This document shows, one piece after another, positions 55,154 through 62,478 of a DNA stretch of 64,000 nucleotides; within the stretch, counting starts at the first letter, position 1; each line of letters begins with the position of its first letter. The notes below the pieces were generated by a model. It had not been told where the DNA came from. It ran no database searches and saw only the letters and a list, made by a program, of their open reading frames with translations. A program made the position numbers and the translations under genes. Source of the DNA: Filobacillus milosensis (GTDB lineage: Bacteria > Bacillota > Bacilli > Bacillales > Alkalibacillaceae); assembly GCF_004402015.1 (NCBI RefSeq), contig NZ_SOPW01000003.1, positions 186,001 to 250,000 of the forward strand, given 5' to 3'.

Positions 55154-56071
55154 ATGAATTTTAAAAAAATATTTTGGTCTATAGGAATACTATTATTACT
55201 TCTAATCGCTGGATGTGCGAATACATCATCTTCAGATGGTTCAGATAAAGAAACATATCCCAATGCTGATTTGTTAGTTGATACTGAGTGGGCAAAGGAT
55301 CATTTAGAAGATGAGAGTATAACGTTTATTGATATGCGTGCAGAGGGATTTGATCAAGGGCATATTCCTGGTGCAGCTTCATATAATTGGGGACAGTTGG
55401 TAGATCCAGACTTTGAAGTTGAAGGTTTCTTGATTGGACCTGAAGAATTTGCTGGTCAAATGCAGAAACTGGGTGTGAATGAAGACTCTACTGTAGTCAT
55501 TTATGATGATGGAAATAGTTTAGCTGCTGCTCGATTATTTTATGCACTAGAATACTATGGTCACACAGATATTAAAATTTTAGACGGCGGATACACTGGT
55601 TGGTTAAATGCAGGTCATGATATTTCAACAGAGAAATCTTCTGTAGCTGCTGGGAACTTTAAAGCAGAAGCTAATGAAGATTTACAATCATCTCAACAGG
55701 AAGTGTTAGATAGTTTAGATAGTAAGGATGTGGTTTTCTTAGACACACGTTCTAAAGAAGAATACACTGGTGAAAACTTACGTGCTGAGCGCGGTGGACA
55801 TATTCCAAACGCTGTTCACATTGAATGGAAAGAAGCAGTAACTAAGAATGATGCAGGTGTTCCTAAATTTAAATCATTTGATGAATTAAAAGAGCAATTT
55901 GAAGAAGCTGGCGTAACTAAAGATAAGAAAATCGTACCTTATTGCCAAACAAACGTACGTGGAGCGCATTCTTACTTTGTTTTAAGATTGCTAGGTTACG
56001 ATAATGTAAGTCCATATGAAGGTTCATGGGCTCAGTGGGGGAATAACCCTGATACTCCTATTGATGGGTAA
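55154..56071 (+). CDS. Surface sulfurtransferase lipoprotein, tandem rhodanese
   Basis: A 305-residue protein: lipobox LLIAGCAN, then two rhodanese domains. The second has the active Cys in YCQTNVRGAHS near residue 262; the first (YDDGNSLAAARLFYA) has no Cys. It is placed outside the membrane and could collect thiosulfate or sulfane sulfur. It is first in an operon with a second rhodanese, a TusA-like protein and a YeeE/YedE transporter. Ribosome site TAGGGGG. Confidence 0.92.
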   Translation: MNFKKIFWSIGILLLLLIAGCANTSSSDGSDKETYPNADLLVDTEWAKDHLEDESITFIDMRAEGFDQGHIPGAASYNWGQLVDPDFEVEGFLIGPEEFAGQMQKLGVNEDSTVVIYDDGNSLAAARLFYALEYYGHTDIKILDGGYTGWLNAGHDISTEKSSVAAGNFKAEANEDLQSSQQEVLDSLDSKDVVFLDTRSKEEYTGENLRAERGGHIPNAVHIEWKEAVTKNDAGVPKFKSFDELKEQFEEAGVTKDKKIVPYCQTNVRGAHSYFVLRLLGYDNVSPYEGSWAQWGNNPDTPIDG

Positions 56072-56081
56072 GGTGATTTCG

Positions 56082-56450
56082 ATGACTAATGAATTAGAAG
56101 GTATTAAACAGATTGATTATAAGGAATTAAATGATCTAATAAACTCAAATTCTTCTGAATACGTTATTGATGTACGTGAATATGAGGAGTACGTGGAGGG
56201 GCATATACCAGATATTCCTCTCATTCCGATGAGTGAAATTATAGATCTAATCGATCAATTTGAAAAAGATCAACCTTATATATTTGTTTGTAGAAGTGGG
56301 CGAAGAAGTCAAGAAGTAGCAAAGTTTTTCAAAATGAATGGAATAGAGAATGTCGCTAATTACGAAGGCGGCATGCTAGAGTGGCAAGATGAAATTGAGA
56401 CTGGTGAAACGAATATCATTGAAAGTATTTCTAATTTATATAAAAAGTAG
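56082..56450 (+). CDS. Single-domain rhodanese
   Basis: A 122-residue cytosolic rhodanese with active-site loop VCRSGRRSQ and the family DVREYEEYVEGHIP. A longer frame begins inside the previous gene; ATG 56082 behind AAGGTGA is preferred. It probably passes persulfide sulfur between the transporter and TusA. Confidence 0.93.
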   Translation: MTNELEGIKQIDYKELNDLINSNSSEYVIDVREYEEYVEGHIPDIPLIPMSEIIDLIDQFEKDQPYIFVCRSGRRSQEVAKFFKMNGIENVANYEGGMLEWQDEIETGETNIIESISNLYKK

Positions 56451-56474
56451 AGTTCTAGATTAGGAGGAATTAAC

Positions 56475-56735
56475 ATGAGTTTAAAAGCAGAAGAATTAAA
56501 AGGGTTAGAAATTAACCATCATGTTGATGGGGTAGGAGAAGTTTGCCCACACACATTAAATATTGCTTTAAGTGCATTGAAAAAAGCAAAACCAGGTGAA
56601 GTTGTTGTTGAAGAAACAGATCATTCAATCGCAACAAAAACAATCCCAGCAGCTGTTAAGATGAATAAAATTGCAGAAGTATTAGGAATCGTAGAAGAAA
56701 ACGGCTTATACAAAATCTATCTACGAAAATTGTAA
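56475..56735 (+). CDS. tusA: TusA-like sulfur-carrier protein
   Basis: An 86-residue protein of the TusA/SirA family carrying sulfane sulfur on Cys24. The motif is CPHT, where the family usually has CPxP, so the second Pro is Thr. The rest (GEVVVEETDHSIATKTIP) is normal. Ribosome site TAGGAGG. It is between a rhodanese and a YeeE/YedE transporter, where it would receive imported sulfur. Confidence 0.88.
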   Translation: MSLKAEELKGLEINHHVDGVGEVCPHTLNIALSALKKAKPGEVVVEETDHSIATKTIPAAVKMNKIAEVLGIVEENGLYKIYLRKL

Positions 56736-56754
56736 ACAATAAAGGTGATACAAA

Positions 56755-57888
56755 ATGGAATTTTTCTTAATAGATATGTTTATTGCTGCGGCAATCTTTG
56801 GATTTTTATACGGGTTTTTATTACAAAAAGCTGACTTTTGCTTCGTTGCTTCTGTCCGAGATTTTGTAAGTGTGAGAGACAGCCGTTTAGGAAAAGGTGT
56901 GCTCATATTGATTGCTACAGCAATGATGGGATGGGGGATAAGCTTAACCTTTGGCTGGTCAACTATTGGTGAAGTTTGGTCAGTTCCTATTGGGTTTACC
57001 AACTTAGTTGGTGGTCTTTTATTTGGTATAGGTATGACTATTGCGGGAAGTTGTGCATCTGGTGCATTATATCGAGCGGGTATGGGATATGTTCAATTTT
57101 GGATTGTTATTATAAGCATGATGATTGGAAATATCTTGTTTGCGCTTGTATATGATCCATGGACAGCTAACTATGTTCAGCAACCTCTCCAGTTAGCAGA
57201 ATCAGGATTTAGCCTTTTCCAATTAAATCTACCTTTTTTATTACTACCGATACTAATAGTAGGTGTAATGATTTTAATCACAATTAGACAATTCGGTGTA
57301 AAAGGGTTCTTTAACGGTTTTAAGGAAGCTGCAATGGATCTTAAAGGTAATCCTTTAAAACGTTCTCATTGGGATATCCGATTAGTTGCCTTTTTATTAG
57401 GAGTTATTGCAACTGTTCAATTTATTATAATGTCGTCAATTAGTATCACAGGGCCTGAAACGAGAATGGTCGGAGTGGCGTTATCATTCATATTTGGTGA
57501 AGAGTTCATTTATAACAACACTTATTTAAACCAAATGTTTGCGAGCTTCCCCAGCATTGGAATAGGACCTGAAGAAACATTGATTATTTTTATCGTTCTT
57601 GGTGCATTTGTTGCTTCACTTTTAAGTGGAAGTTTCAGATTGCGTTTACCTAAAAAGAAACGTCTACCATATGCCATTGGTGGCGGATTATTGATGGGGA
57701 TTTCCTCCAGACTAGCACCTGGTTGTAACATTGCAAATGTTGTTTCAGGAGTTGGCGGCCTCTCCATAAGTAGTATTATTGTGGTTATTGGTATGGCTGT
57801 CGGAGTGTTTATTGCAACTGCTTATATCTTTAAGATGCCATTATTATTATTTCAAAAAATGGATTTTGAAGATGATATAGCTAGTTAA
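56755..57888 (+). CDS. tsuA: YeeE/YedE-family transporter (thiosulfate, TsuA-like)
   Basis: A 377-residue membrane protein with about nine or ten helices. The family's key cysteines are visible: Cys29 (KADFCFVAS), Cys100 (AGSCASGALYRAG) and one near residue 323 (APGCNIANVV). In TsuA these relay thiosulfate. The TusA and rhodanese neighbours support thiosulfate or sulfane sulfur import. The same family also includes selenium-linked YedE proteins. Terminator at 57913. Confidence 0.92.
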   Translation: MEFFLIDMFIAAAIFGFLYGFLLQKADFCFVASVRDFVSVRDSRLGKGVLILIATAMMGWGISLTFGWSTIGEVWSVPIGFTNLVGGLLFGIGMTIAGSCASGALYRAGMGYVQFWIVIISMMIGNILFALVYDPWTANYVQQPLQLAESGFSLFQLNLPFLLLPILIVGVMILITIRQFGVKGFFNGFKEAAMDLKGNPLKRSHWDIRLVAFLLGVIATVQFIIMSSISITGPETRMVGVALSFIFGEEFIYNNTYLNQMFASFPSIGIGPEETLIIFIVLGAFVASLLSGSFRLRLPKKKRLPYAIGGGLLMGISSRLAPGCNIANVVSGVGGLSISSIIVVIGMAVGVFIATAYIFKMPLLLFQKMDFEDDIAS

Positions 57889-57912
57889 GTATAATTAATA
57901 AAATCACCTTTG

Positions 57913-57957
57913 TAGCCTCAATTTCGTTTGATGTTTAATGGAATTGAGGCTATTTTA
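57913..57957 (+). terminator. Terminator after the sulfur operon
   Basis: TAGCCTCAATT pairs with AATTGAGGCTA, then TTTTAT. Confidence 0.88.
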
Positions 57958-58212
57958 TATTGCTGAAAGAGGAGCGTGTTCTAGATATGTAATTGGTCAA
58001 TAGGAAGGTCTAAAAGATATTACACATAAAAACTTAAGTAATATAATTAGTAGCTATTATAAATTTTGAATTTAGATTAACAATAATATTTAATCCTCAT
58101 TAATTATTCTTCCAAAGAGGGAATAATTTAATCATGTTGAGAATGAAAAGGGGAGGATTTTAAAATAAGAATTTTGTTCAAGGGCATACTATAGAAAAGG
58201 AGGAATATAATT
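57958..58212. other. AT-rich intergenic region
   Basis: About 255 bases; no coding frame with a ribosome site, no palindrome of note. It leads into the small gene at 58213. Confidence 0.6.
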
Positions 58213-58383
58213 ATGTCTGAAGAAAACAAGAATAAAAACAAGGACAAAGGTAGACAAAAAAATGTACTTAAGTACAATACAGAGCCGAAAAGAAATAATA
58301 AAACGGCAGATAACACTGAATTTGCTGAAGATAGTGAGTTTACAAATATAAACGGGAAAAGAAATAAAAGACAGAATAAATAA
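58213..58383 (+). CDS. Small basic Lys/Asn-rich protein, 56 residues
   Basis: A very polar protein rich in Lys and Asn (MSEENKNKNKDKGRQKN start), with an internal TEFAEDSEF that faintly recalls gamma-type spore proteins. Strong ribosome site AAAGGAGGAA 6-8 bases before the ATG, and a hairpin after the stop. No family assignment. Confidence 0.68.
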   Translation: MSEENKNKNKDKGRQKNVLKYNTEPKRNNKTADNTEFAEDSEFTNINGKRNKRQNK

Positions 58384-58387
58384 AAAG

Positions 58388-58417
58388 GGAATGGCTGTCA
58401 AAGTAGTCAGCCATTCC
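58388..58417 (+). terminator. Hairpin after the small basic gene
   Basis: GGAATGGCTG pairs with CAGCCATTCC. The T-run is weak (AATAATTT). Confidence 0.7.
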
Positions 58418-58576
58418 AATAATTTAATTAATGCAAGTCAATAATAACTGTTACCTCATAACCTTTAATTAATTATTAAAAAGAGGTATTTTATTCTTTA
58501 GGTAATTAAAGTCACAATATACTATAAAAATGCTTGTAGTAAACAGTAATATAAAGTTTAATGATCGACTAGGTCA

Positions 58577-59203
58577 CTAATCAAGTAAATTACCTTGAGA
58601 TGGTATAGGGTAATTTTTAAAAAGTTTAGCCAGATGAAGCGTATTATATGCTAACATTTCTACATGTTTTTTAGTGAATTCATTTTGAGGACCTCGGCCG
58701 TCCATATACGAAGGTCCAGGGCCAGCTTCTCCAACCCAGTAAGCATCAACATTGGGCGGTATAACAAACCCTATATGTGAAAGTCCATATAATATAGAGG
58801 CTGCCGCATGTTTAGCTCCATCTTCATTACCAGTTACAACAACTCCACCAACTTTATTATAATAAATGGATTGTCCCTTATTATTTGTTTCTCCACTACT
58901 TCCATATAATCTTTCAATCGCCAATGTAGCAAGACTACTCTTTTCACCGAGCCATAATGGTGTACCTATGATGATAACATCAGCATCTCTTACCTTTTCA
59001 AAAATTTGTGGCCATTCATCACCTTTCCCCATATCTCCACTAATCCCTCGATAAATATTATAATCCGCTAATCGTACGGTTTCTGTTTCAACATCTTCTT
59101 TTGAAAGAATGTCTAAAACCTCATCTGAAAGTGCTTCTGTGTGTGATTGCTCAGAAGACGATTTTAATGATGCATTTAGAACTAAAGCTTTAATAGTTGT
59201 CAT
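58577..59203 (-). CDS. NAD(P)H-dependent flavodoxin-fold oxidoreductase
   Basis: A 208-residue FMN reductase-type protein. The phosphate loop is VLNASLKSSSEQSHT, the flavin ring is held by GTPLWLGEKSSLATL, and VVVTGNEDGAKHAA is typical. The substrate is unknown (quinone, azo or nitro compounds are usual). ATG 59203 behind AAGGAGTG. A 16-bp palindrome lies 64 bases upstream. Confidence 0.92.
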   Translation of the reverse strand: MTTIKALVLNASLKSSSEQSHTEALSDEVLDILSKEDVETETVRLADYNIYRGISGDMGKGDEWPQIFEKVRDADVIIIGTPLWLGEKSSLATLAIERLYGSSGETNNKGQSIYYNKVGGVVVTGNEDGAKHAAASILYGLSHIGFVIPPNVDAYWVGEAGPGPSYMDGRGPQNEFTKKHVEMLAYNTLHLAKLFKNYPIPSQGNLLD

Positions 59204-59266
59204 AGTATCACTCCTTGATTAACAAATTGCCTGATAATCCTCCTTTTAAACAATTAATTATAAGTT

Positions 59267-59282
59267 TGTAATTTAAATTACA
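59267..59282. promoter_or_regulatory. 16-bp palindrome, likely Crp/Fnr-family operator (site 1)
   Basis: TGTAATTTAAATTACA, a perfect palindrome of the form TGTAA-N6-TTACA, as expected for Crp/Fnr-family regulators. A candidate -10 TATACT at 59302-59307 puts the centre near -40 of the gene at 59339. Identical to site 2 at 61146. Confidence 0.72.
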
Positions 59283-59338
59283 GATTATTATAACTATTTT
59301 ATATACTCTTGGATTACTTAGAAGGAGGAGTGATTTAT

Positions 59339-59761
59339 ATGAATGGAACAAAAATTAATTATAAAAGGATAATAGTAACAGGAATTGTAGGAGGAATTAT
59401 TGGCGGTGTTATATTTGGTGTTATGATGCAAGTGATGGGGCGAATTGAGATGATTGCTTCTATGATGGGAAGTCAATCACTGTTAGTTGGTTGGATTATT
59501 CACTTAATGATTAGTATTATTTTTGGTATAGGTTTTGTGCTACTAACAACAGTAACTAAACTTAATTTAATTCTATTAACCATTTTATATGGGGCCTTAA
59601 TATGGATTATTGGACCATTAATAATTATGCCAATGATGATGGGTGTGGGGACTAATTTGGCTAATGCTTTTAGTTCTGATCAACTCATGAGTTTGATGAC
59701 GCATATTTTCTTTACAGCTATTGTTGCATTAGTCGTGTATTTTCGAACAAGAAATAATTAA
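59339..59761 (+). CDS. Membrane protein of unknown function
   Basis: A 140-residue protein with four hydrophobic helices and many Gly/Met residues (IVTGIVGGIIGGVIFGVMMQ and LIIMPMMMGVGTN). No recognised family. ATG 59339 behind AAGGAGGAG. The Crp/Fnr-type palindrome and a matching -10 lie upstream. Convergent with the Crp/Fnr gene. Confidence 0.82.
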   Translation: MNGTKINYKRIIVTGIVGGIIGGVIFGVMMQVMGRIEMIASMMGSQSLLVGWIIHLMISIIFGIGFVLLTTVTKLNLILLTILYGALIWIIGPLIIMPMMMGVGTNLANAFSSDQLMSLMTHIFFTAIVALVVYFRTRNN

Positions 59762-59764
59762 GAG

Positions 59765-59797
59765 AAAGACCTGAGCTATACAAAGCTCAGGTCTTTC
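59765..59797. terminator. Bidirectional terminator
   Basis: AAAGACCTGAGCT pairs with AGCTCAGGTCTTT, between the membrane protein gene and the convergent regulator gene. Confidence 0.92.
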
Positions 59798-59802
59798 TAT
59801 AT

Positions 59803-60498
59803 TCACATTTCATGTAACGTTTTGTTAGCTAAATCTACGTTAATTGAGAAAAAACGAACATTTTTCTTTATTAAACCCTCTTTTTTAAGTTGGCTAATGA
59901 TTGCACTAGTAGTCTCACGTGTTGAACCTATCATATTTGCTATATCTAAATGCGTTAATTTCATTTCGATAGATTGCCATTGATCTTTACGTTTACCTGT
60001 TTTTTCACTTAATTTTAATAAAAGGTATAATATACGGTACCTGACATCACCAAGCGCAAGCTTTTCACTCATACTATAAGTTTCTTTTAACCTTGAAGAG
60101 AGAATGTTAATAAACTTTAGAGCCAATTTGGGATTTTTCTCAAGGAAATTTTCAAATTCTTCTTTTCCTAATATACATAGATGAGAGTCAGTCATTGCTT
60201 CTGCGTAAATGTTATCGTCAGTTAATGATAAAGTAGAGGTTTCCCCAAATACGTTTCCATCAAATAAAATATCGACAGTGAATTCTTTACCTTCACTATT
60301 TATACGATATAGCCTAACTTGTCCCTGCTTTAAAAGAAATAGGGATTGCACTGGTGATAAGGGATCTAGTATTTTAGTACCTTTTTTAATGGGCTTCATA
60401 TGACTGGCTTCATCAATAATTTTTAATTCATCTATTGGTAATTCATCAAATAAACTAATCTGAGATAAGAGCATTAATTTAGAGTCCATTTCAGTCAC
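59803..60498 (-). CDS. Crp/Fnr-family transcription regulator
   Basis: A 231-residue regulator. The cyclic-nucleotide-fold sensor (FDGNVFGETSTLSLTDDNIY) is followed by a dimer helix and a C-terminal winged helix (LDIANMIGSTRETTSAIISQ). It lacks the Cys cluster of oxygen-sensing Fnr; its ligand is unknown. It lies between the two identical TGTAATTTAAATTACA sites, which it very likely binds. Confidence 0.93.
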   Translation of the reverse strand: MTEMDSKLMLLSQISLFDELPIDELKIIDEASHMKPIKKGTKILDPLSPVQSLFLLKQGQVRLYRINSEGKEFTVDILFDGNVFGETSTLSLTDDNIYAEAMTDSHLCILGKEEFENFLEKNPKLALKFINILSSRLKETYSMSEKLALGDVRYRILYLLLKLSEKTGKRKDQWQSIEMKLTHLDIANMIGSTRETTSAIISQLKKEGLIKKNVRFFSINVDLANKTLHEM

Positions 60499-60556
60499 CC
60501 TTTTAACTATATTTGTTTCATTATACTAAAAAATATAACTCAAAGTGTAATAAATA

Positions 60557-60591
60557 AAGCATGAGCTGTATATGTTTTTAGCTCATGCTTT
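60557..60591 (-). terminator. Terminator of the OsmC gene
   Basis: AAAGCATGAGCT pairs with AGCTCATGCTTT. In the minus direction TTTATTTATT follows. Confidence 0.88.
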
Positions 60592-60608
60592 AAACGTATC
60601 TATTAAAA

Positions 60609-61073
60609 TTATGCTTTAGTCCAACTTGGAACCATTTCTATATCTGCAGCTTCTAATGACGTGTAGATTGGGCACCTTGAATCAACGATTTTTTGAAGTT
60701 CTTGAATTCGTTCGATTTTTTGAAGTTCTTGAATTCGTTCATCAGACTCACTTGTGGACACTTTAGCATTCACAAATATTTTTTGAAAATATGGTCTAAC
60801 TCCTTCTTTTCCCATCATTCCATTTGGGTCAAGTTCACCTTTAACTTCAAATTCAATACCTTGTAAATCAAAATTAATTTCTTTGGCTACCATATTAGCA
60901 ATAACATTTTCACAACCAGCTAATGAAACCAATAGTGTGCCAAGTGGATTAGCACCTTCGTCTCTACCTCCCATAGAAGATGGTTCGTCAATAATTATTT
61001 GATGATCTTTGGAATGCCCCACTGTTTGCATGCCTTTAGCACTAGCTTTAATTTCTTCTACCATTGTAGACAT
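60609..61073 (-). CDS. OsmC/Ohr-family protein with in-frame tandem duplication
   Basis: A thiol peroxidase-fold protein of 154 residues. The two reactive Cys are in SLAGCENVIAN and SRCPIYTSLEAAD. A perfect 27-bp duplication (60687-60713 and 60714-60740) doubles the segment ERIQELQKI in the long helix region between them, lengthening the protein by 9 residues in frame. ATG 61073 behind GAGGAGTG. A Crp/Fnr-type palindrome lies 73 bases upstream. Confidence 0.92.
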   Translation of the reverse strand: MSTMVEEIKASAKGMQTVGHSKDHQIIIDEPSSMGGRDEGANPLGTLLVSLAGCENVIANMVAKEINFDLQGIEFEVKGELDPNGMMGKEGVRPYFQKIFVNAKVSTSESDERIQELQKIERIQELQKIVDSRCPIYTSLEAADIEMVPSWTKA

Positions 61074-61145
61074 ATTGATCACTCCTCTTAATAGTAGTGT
61101 TTGATTGTTACATGTTATATTCTAACCATTTTGATGAAATTATGA

Positions 61146-61161
61146 TGTAATTTAAATTACA
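61146..61161. promoter_or_regulatory. 16-bp palindrome, likely Crp/Fnr-family operator (site 2)
   Basis: TGTAATTTAAATTACA, identical to the site at 59267 and flanked by A/T that extend it to 18 bp. A candidate -10 TAGAAT (minus strand, 61124-61119) gives a centre near -41 relative to the OsmC start point, the usual class II activator position. Confidence 0.72.
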
Positions 61162-61162
61162 T

Positions 61163-61488
61163 AGAAAATATTCGCTATATGAAAGATAGATTACTTAGTT
61201 TTGTGATTTTATCCCTTAAAGTTATATTTATAAGTGAGAAAAGCTATTAAATATTGGAGCTTAAAAGTAAATGGGGTTATAAATTAGTACATGGGTAACT
61301 TATACAGAACCAGACGTTTATTATCTAGTCTGACTGATACAGAAATTAGAGATCAATGCGGTAAAAAGGTGGGGGACTTAATATAAATGCTAGTTTATAA
61401 TATGAAATACAAATGGAAAACTAGGTACTGTCCCAAAGGTATTGATGAAGTTTATAGAATGGTCTTGTTAATTATAAGAGGTGATCTA
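61163..61488. other. Intergenic region with a doubtful 31-codon frame
   Basis: The stretch between the OsmC operator and the thioredoxin-fold gene holds one ATG frame (61291-61386) and an upstream extension of the next gene (from 61387), neither with a good ribosome site. No clear homology. Confidence 0.5.
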
Positions 61489-61695
61489 ATGGAAAATTTA
61501 TTGTTTGTTATTAATAGTTGTAAAAGATGTCAACGTTCAATAAATTACTTAAAAAAACACAACATAGATTTTGAATTAGTAAATGTTATAGAGGAAGATG
61601 CATCTAGGTACAATCATATTTTAATAGATCAACCTTTACCTTTGTTGTTGAGGGAAGCTACAGTATACTCGTTTGAGGAAATTTTAAGGTTATAA
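61489..61695 (+). CDS. Glutaredoxin/thioredoxin-fold protein (CKRC)
   Basis: A 68-residue protein with redox motif INSCKRCQRS and VNVIEEDASR, ending in SFEEILRL. It resembles glutaredoxin-like or YtnI-like small thiol proteins. ATG 61489 behind AGAGGTGA is preferred over an upstream in-frame ATG at 61387. It precedes the UGA-containing AhpD-like gene by 77 bases. Confidence 0.78.
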   Translation: MENLLFVINSCKRCQRSINYLKKHNIDFELVNVIEEDASRYNHILIDQPLPLLLREATVYSFEEILRL

Positions 61696-61772
61696 ATTAT
61701 AAATGCATGTTGATAAACTAAAACATTATCTATATAATTTTACTAAATTAGAGAGGGTGTGAGTACTTAATT

Positions 61773-62318
61773 ATGGGTGCACGAATTCAGATGATTGATT
61801 CAGATGAAGCGGAAGGTAAATTAAAAGATCTTTATGATAAGTTTAATGGAAAGATGGCTAATATACTAAAAGTACATTCTTTGAATCCAAAATCATTAGA
61901 GGCTCATTTGGAATATTATAAAGTAATTATGTTTGGTAAATCACCCCTATCACGATCGGTTAGAGAAATGATAGCTACCGTTGTATCTGTAGAAAATGAG
62001 TGTTTTTACTGAACTGAACACCATGGGGCGGCGCTCCATATGTTAACTAAAGATGAACTTCTAGTGAAGCAATTAAAAAAAGACTACAAACTGGCTGATT
62101 TAGATGATAAAACCATTGCTATTTTAACGTATGCAGTAAAATTAACTCTAAAACCGCATAGTGTTACAGATGAGGATGTAATTGAATTAAAGGAGTTTGG
62201 GTGTTCAGATTTAGAAGTACTTGATGTTTGTCAGATTGCTTCGTACTTTAATTTTGTAAATAGAATAGCAGAGGGACTAGGTGTCAAATTAGAAAAAGAT
62301 TTTTACTATAATTCTTAA
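61773..62318 (+). CDS. AhpD-like peroxidase-related protein, candidate selenoprotein (in-frame UGA at codon 80)
   Basis: A 181-residue protein of the peroxidase-related AhpD/CMD family if the UGA at 62010-62012 is read through. Before it: SRSVREMIATVVSVENECFY. After it: TEHHGAALHMLTKDEL, in the same frame, then LTLKPHSVTDEDV and FNFVNRIAEGLGV, all typical of the family. Relatives have CxxC followed by xxHH here, so UGA replaces the second Cys, giving C77-F-Y-U80. The 3' part has no ribosome site of its own. Alternatives: a Cys-to-stop mutation, or a sequencing error. The homologues act as thiol peroxidases. Confidence 0.8.
62023..62039 (+). promoter_or_regulatory. Candidate bacterial SECIS hairpin
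   Basis: AUGGGGC pairs with GCUCCAU (one G-U pair) around a GGC loop, 17 nt long, beginning 10 nt after the UGA. Bacterial SECIS elements sit just downstream of UGA and have a G in the first two loop bases. The stretch is much more GC-rich than the surrounding gene (codons GGG GCG GCG CTC), as if constrained by RNA structure. It lacks the loop GU of E. coli fdhF. Confidence 0.55.
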
Positions 62319-62436
62319 ATTGATATTATCTTTCTTCATTAAATAACGAATATGCTGGTTCACCATGATTTACAACTAATTAAATGCATATATTTAAAAA
62401 TTATATTATTATCTCTAATAATTAATCAATACATGA

Positions 62437-62462
62437 GAGCCACAACAAAAATGTTGTGGCTC
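62437..62462. terminator. Hairpin between the AhpD-like gene and old yellow enzyme gene
   Basis: GAGCCACAACA pairs with TGTTGTGGCTC around AAAA. T-runs are weak in both directions. Confidence 0.7.
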
Positions 62463-62478
62463 AATCATTTTCTAAATA

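Noticed and set aside
61291-61386. 31-codon frame
   Set aside because: No ribosome site and no similarity recognised.
62040-62318. Separate 92-residue gene starting at ATG 62040
   Set aside because: It is in the same frame as the gene before the UGA, lacks a ribosome site, and is the exact missing C-terminal half of the AhpD-like family.
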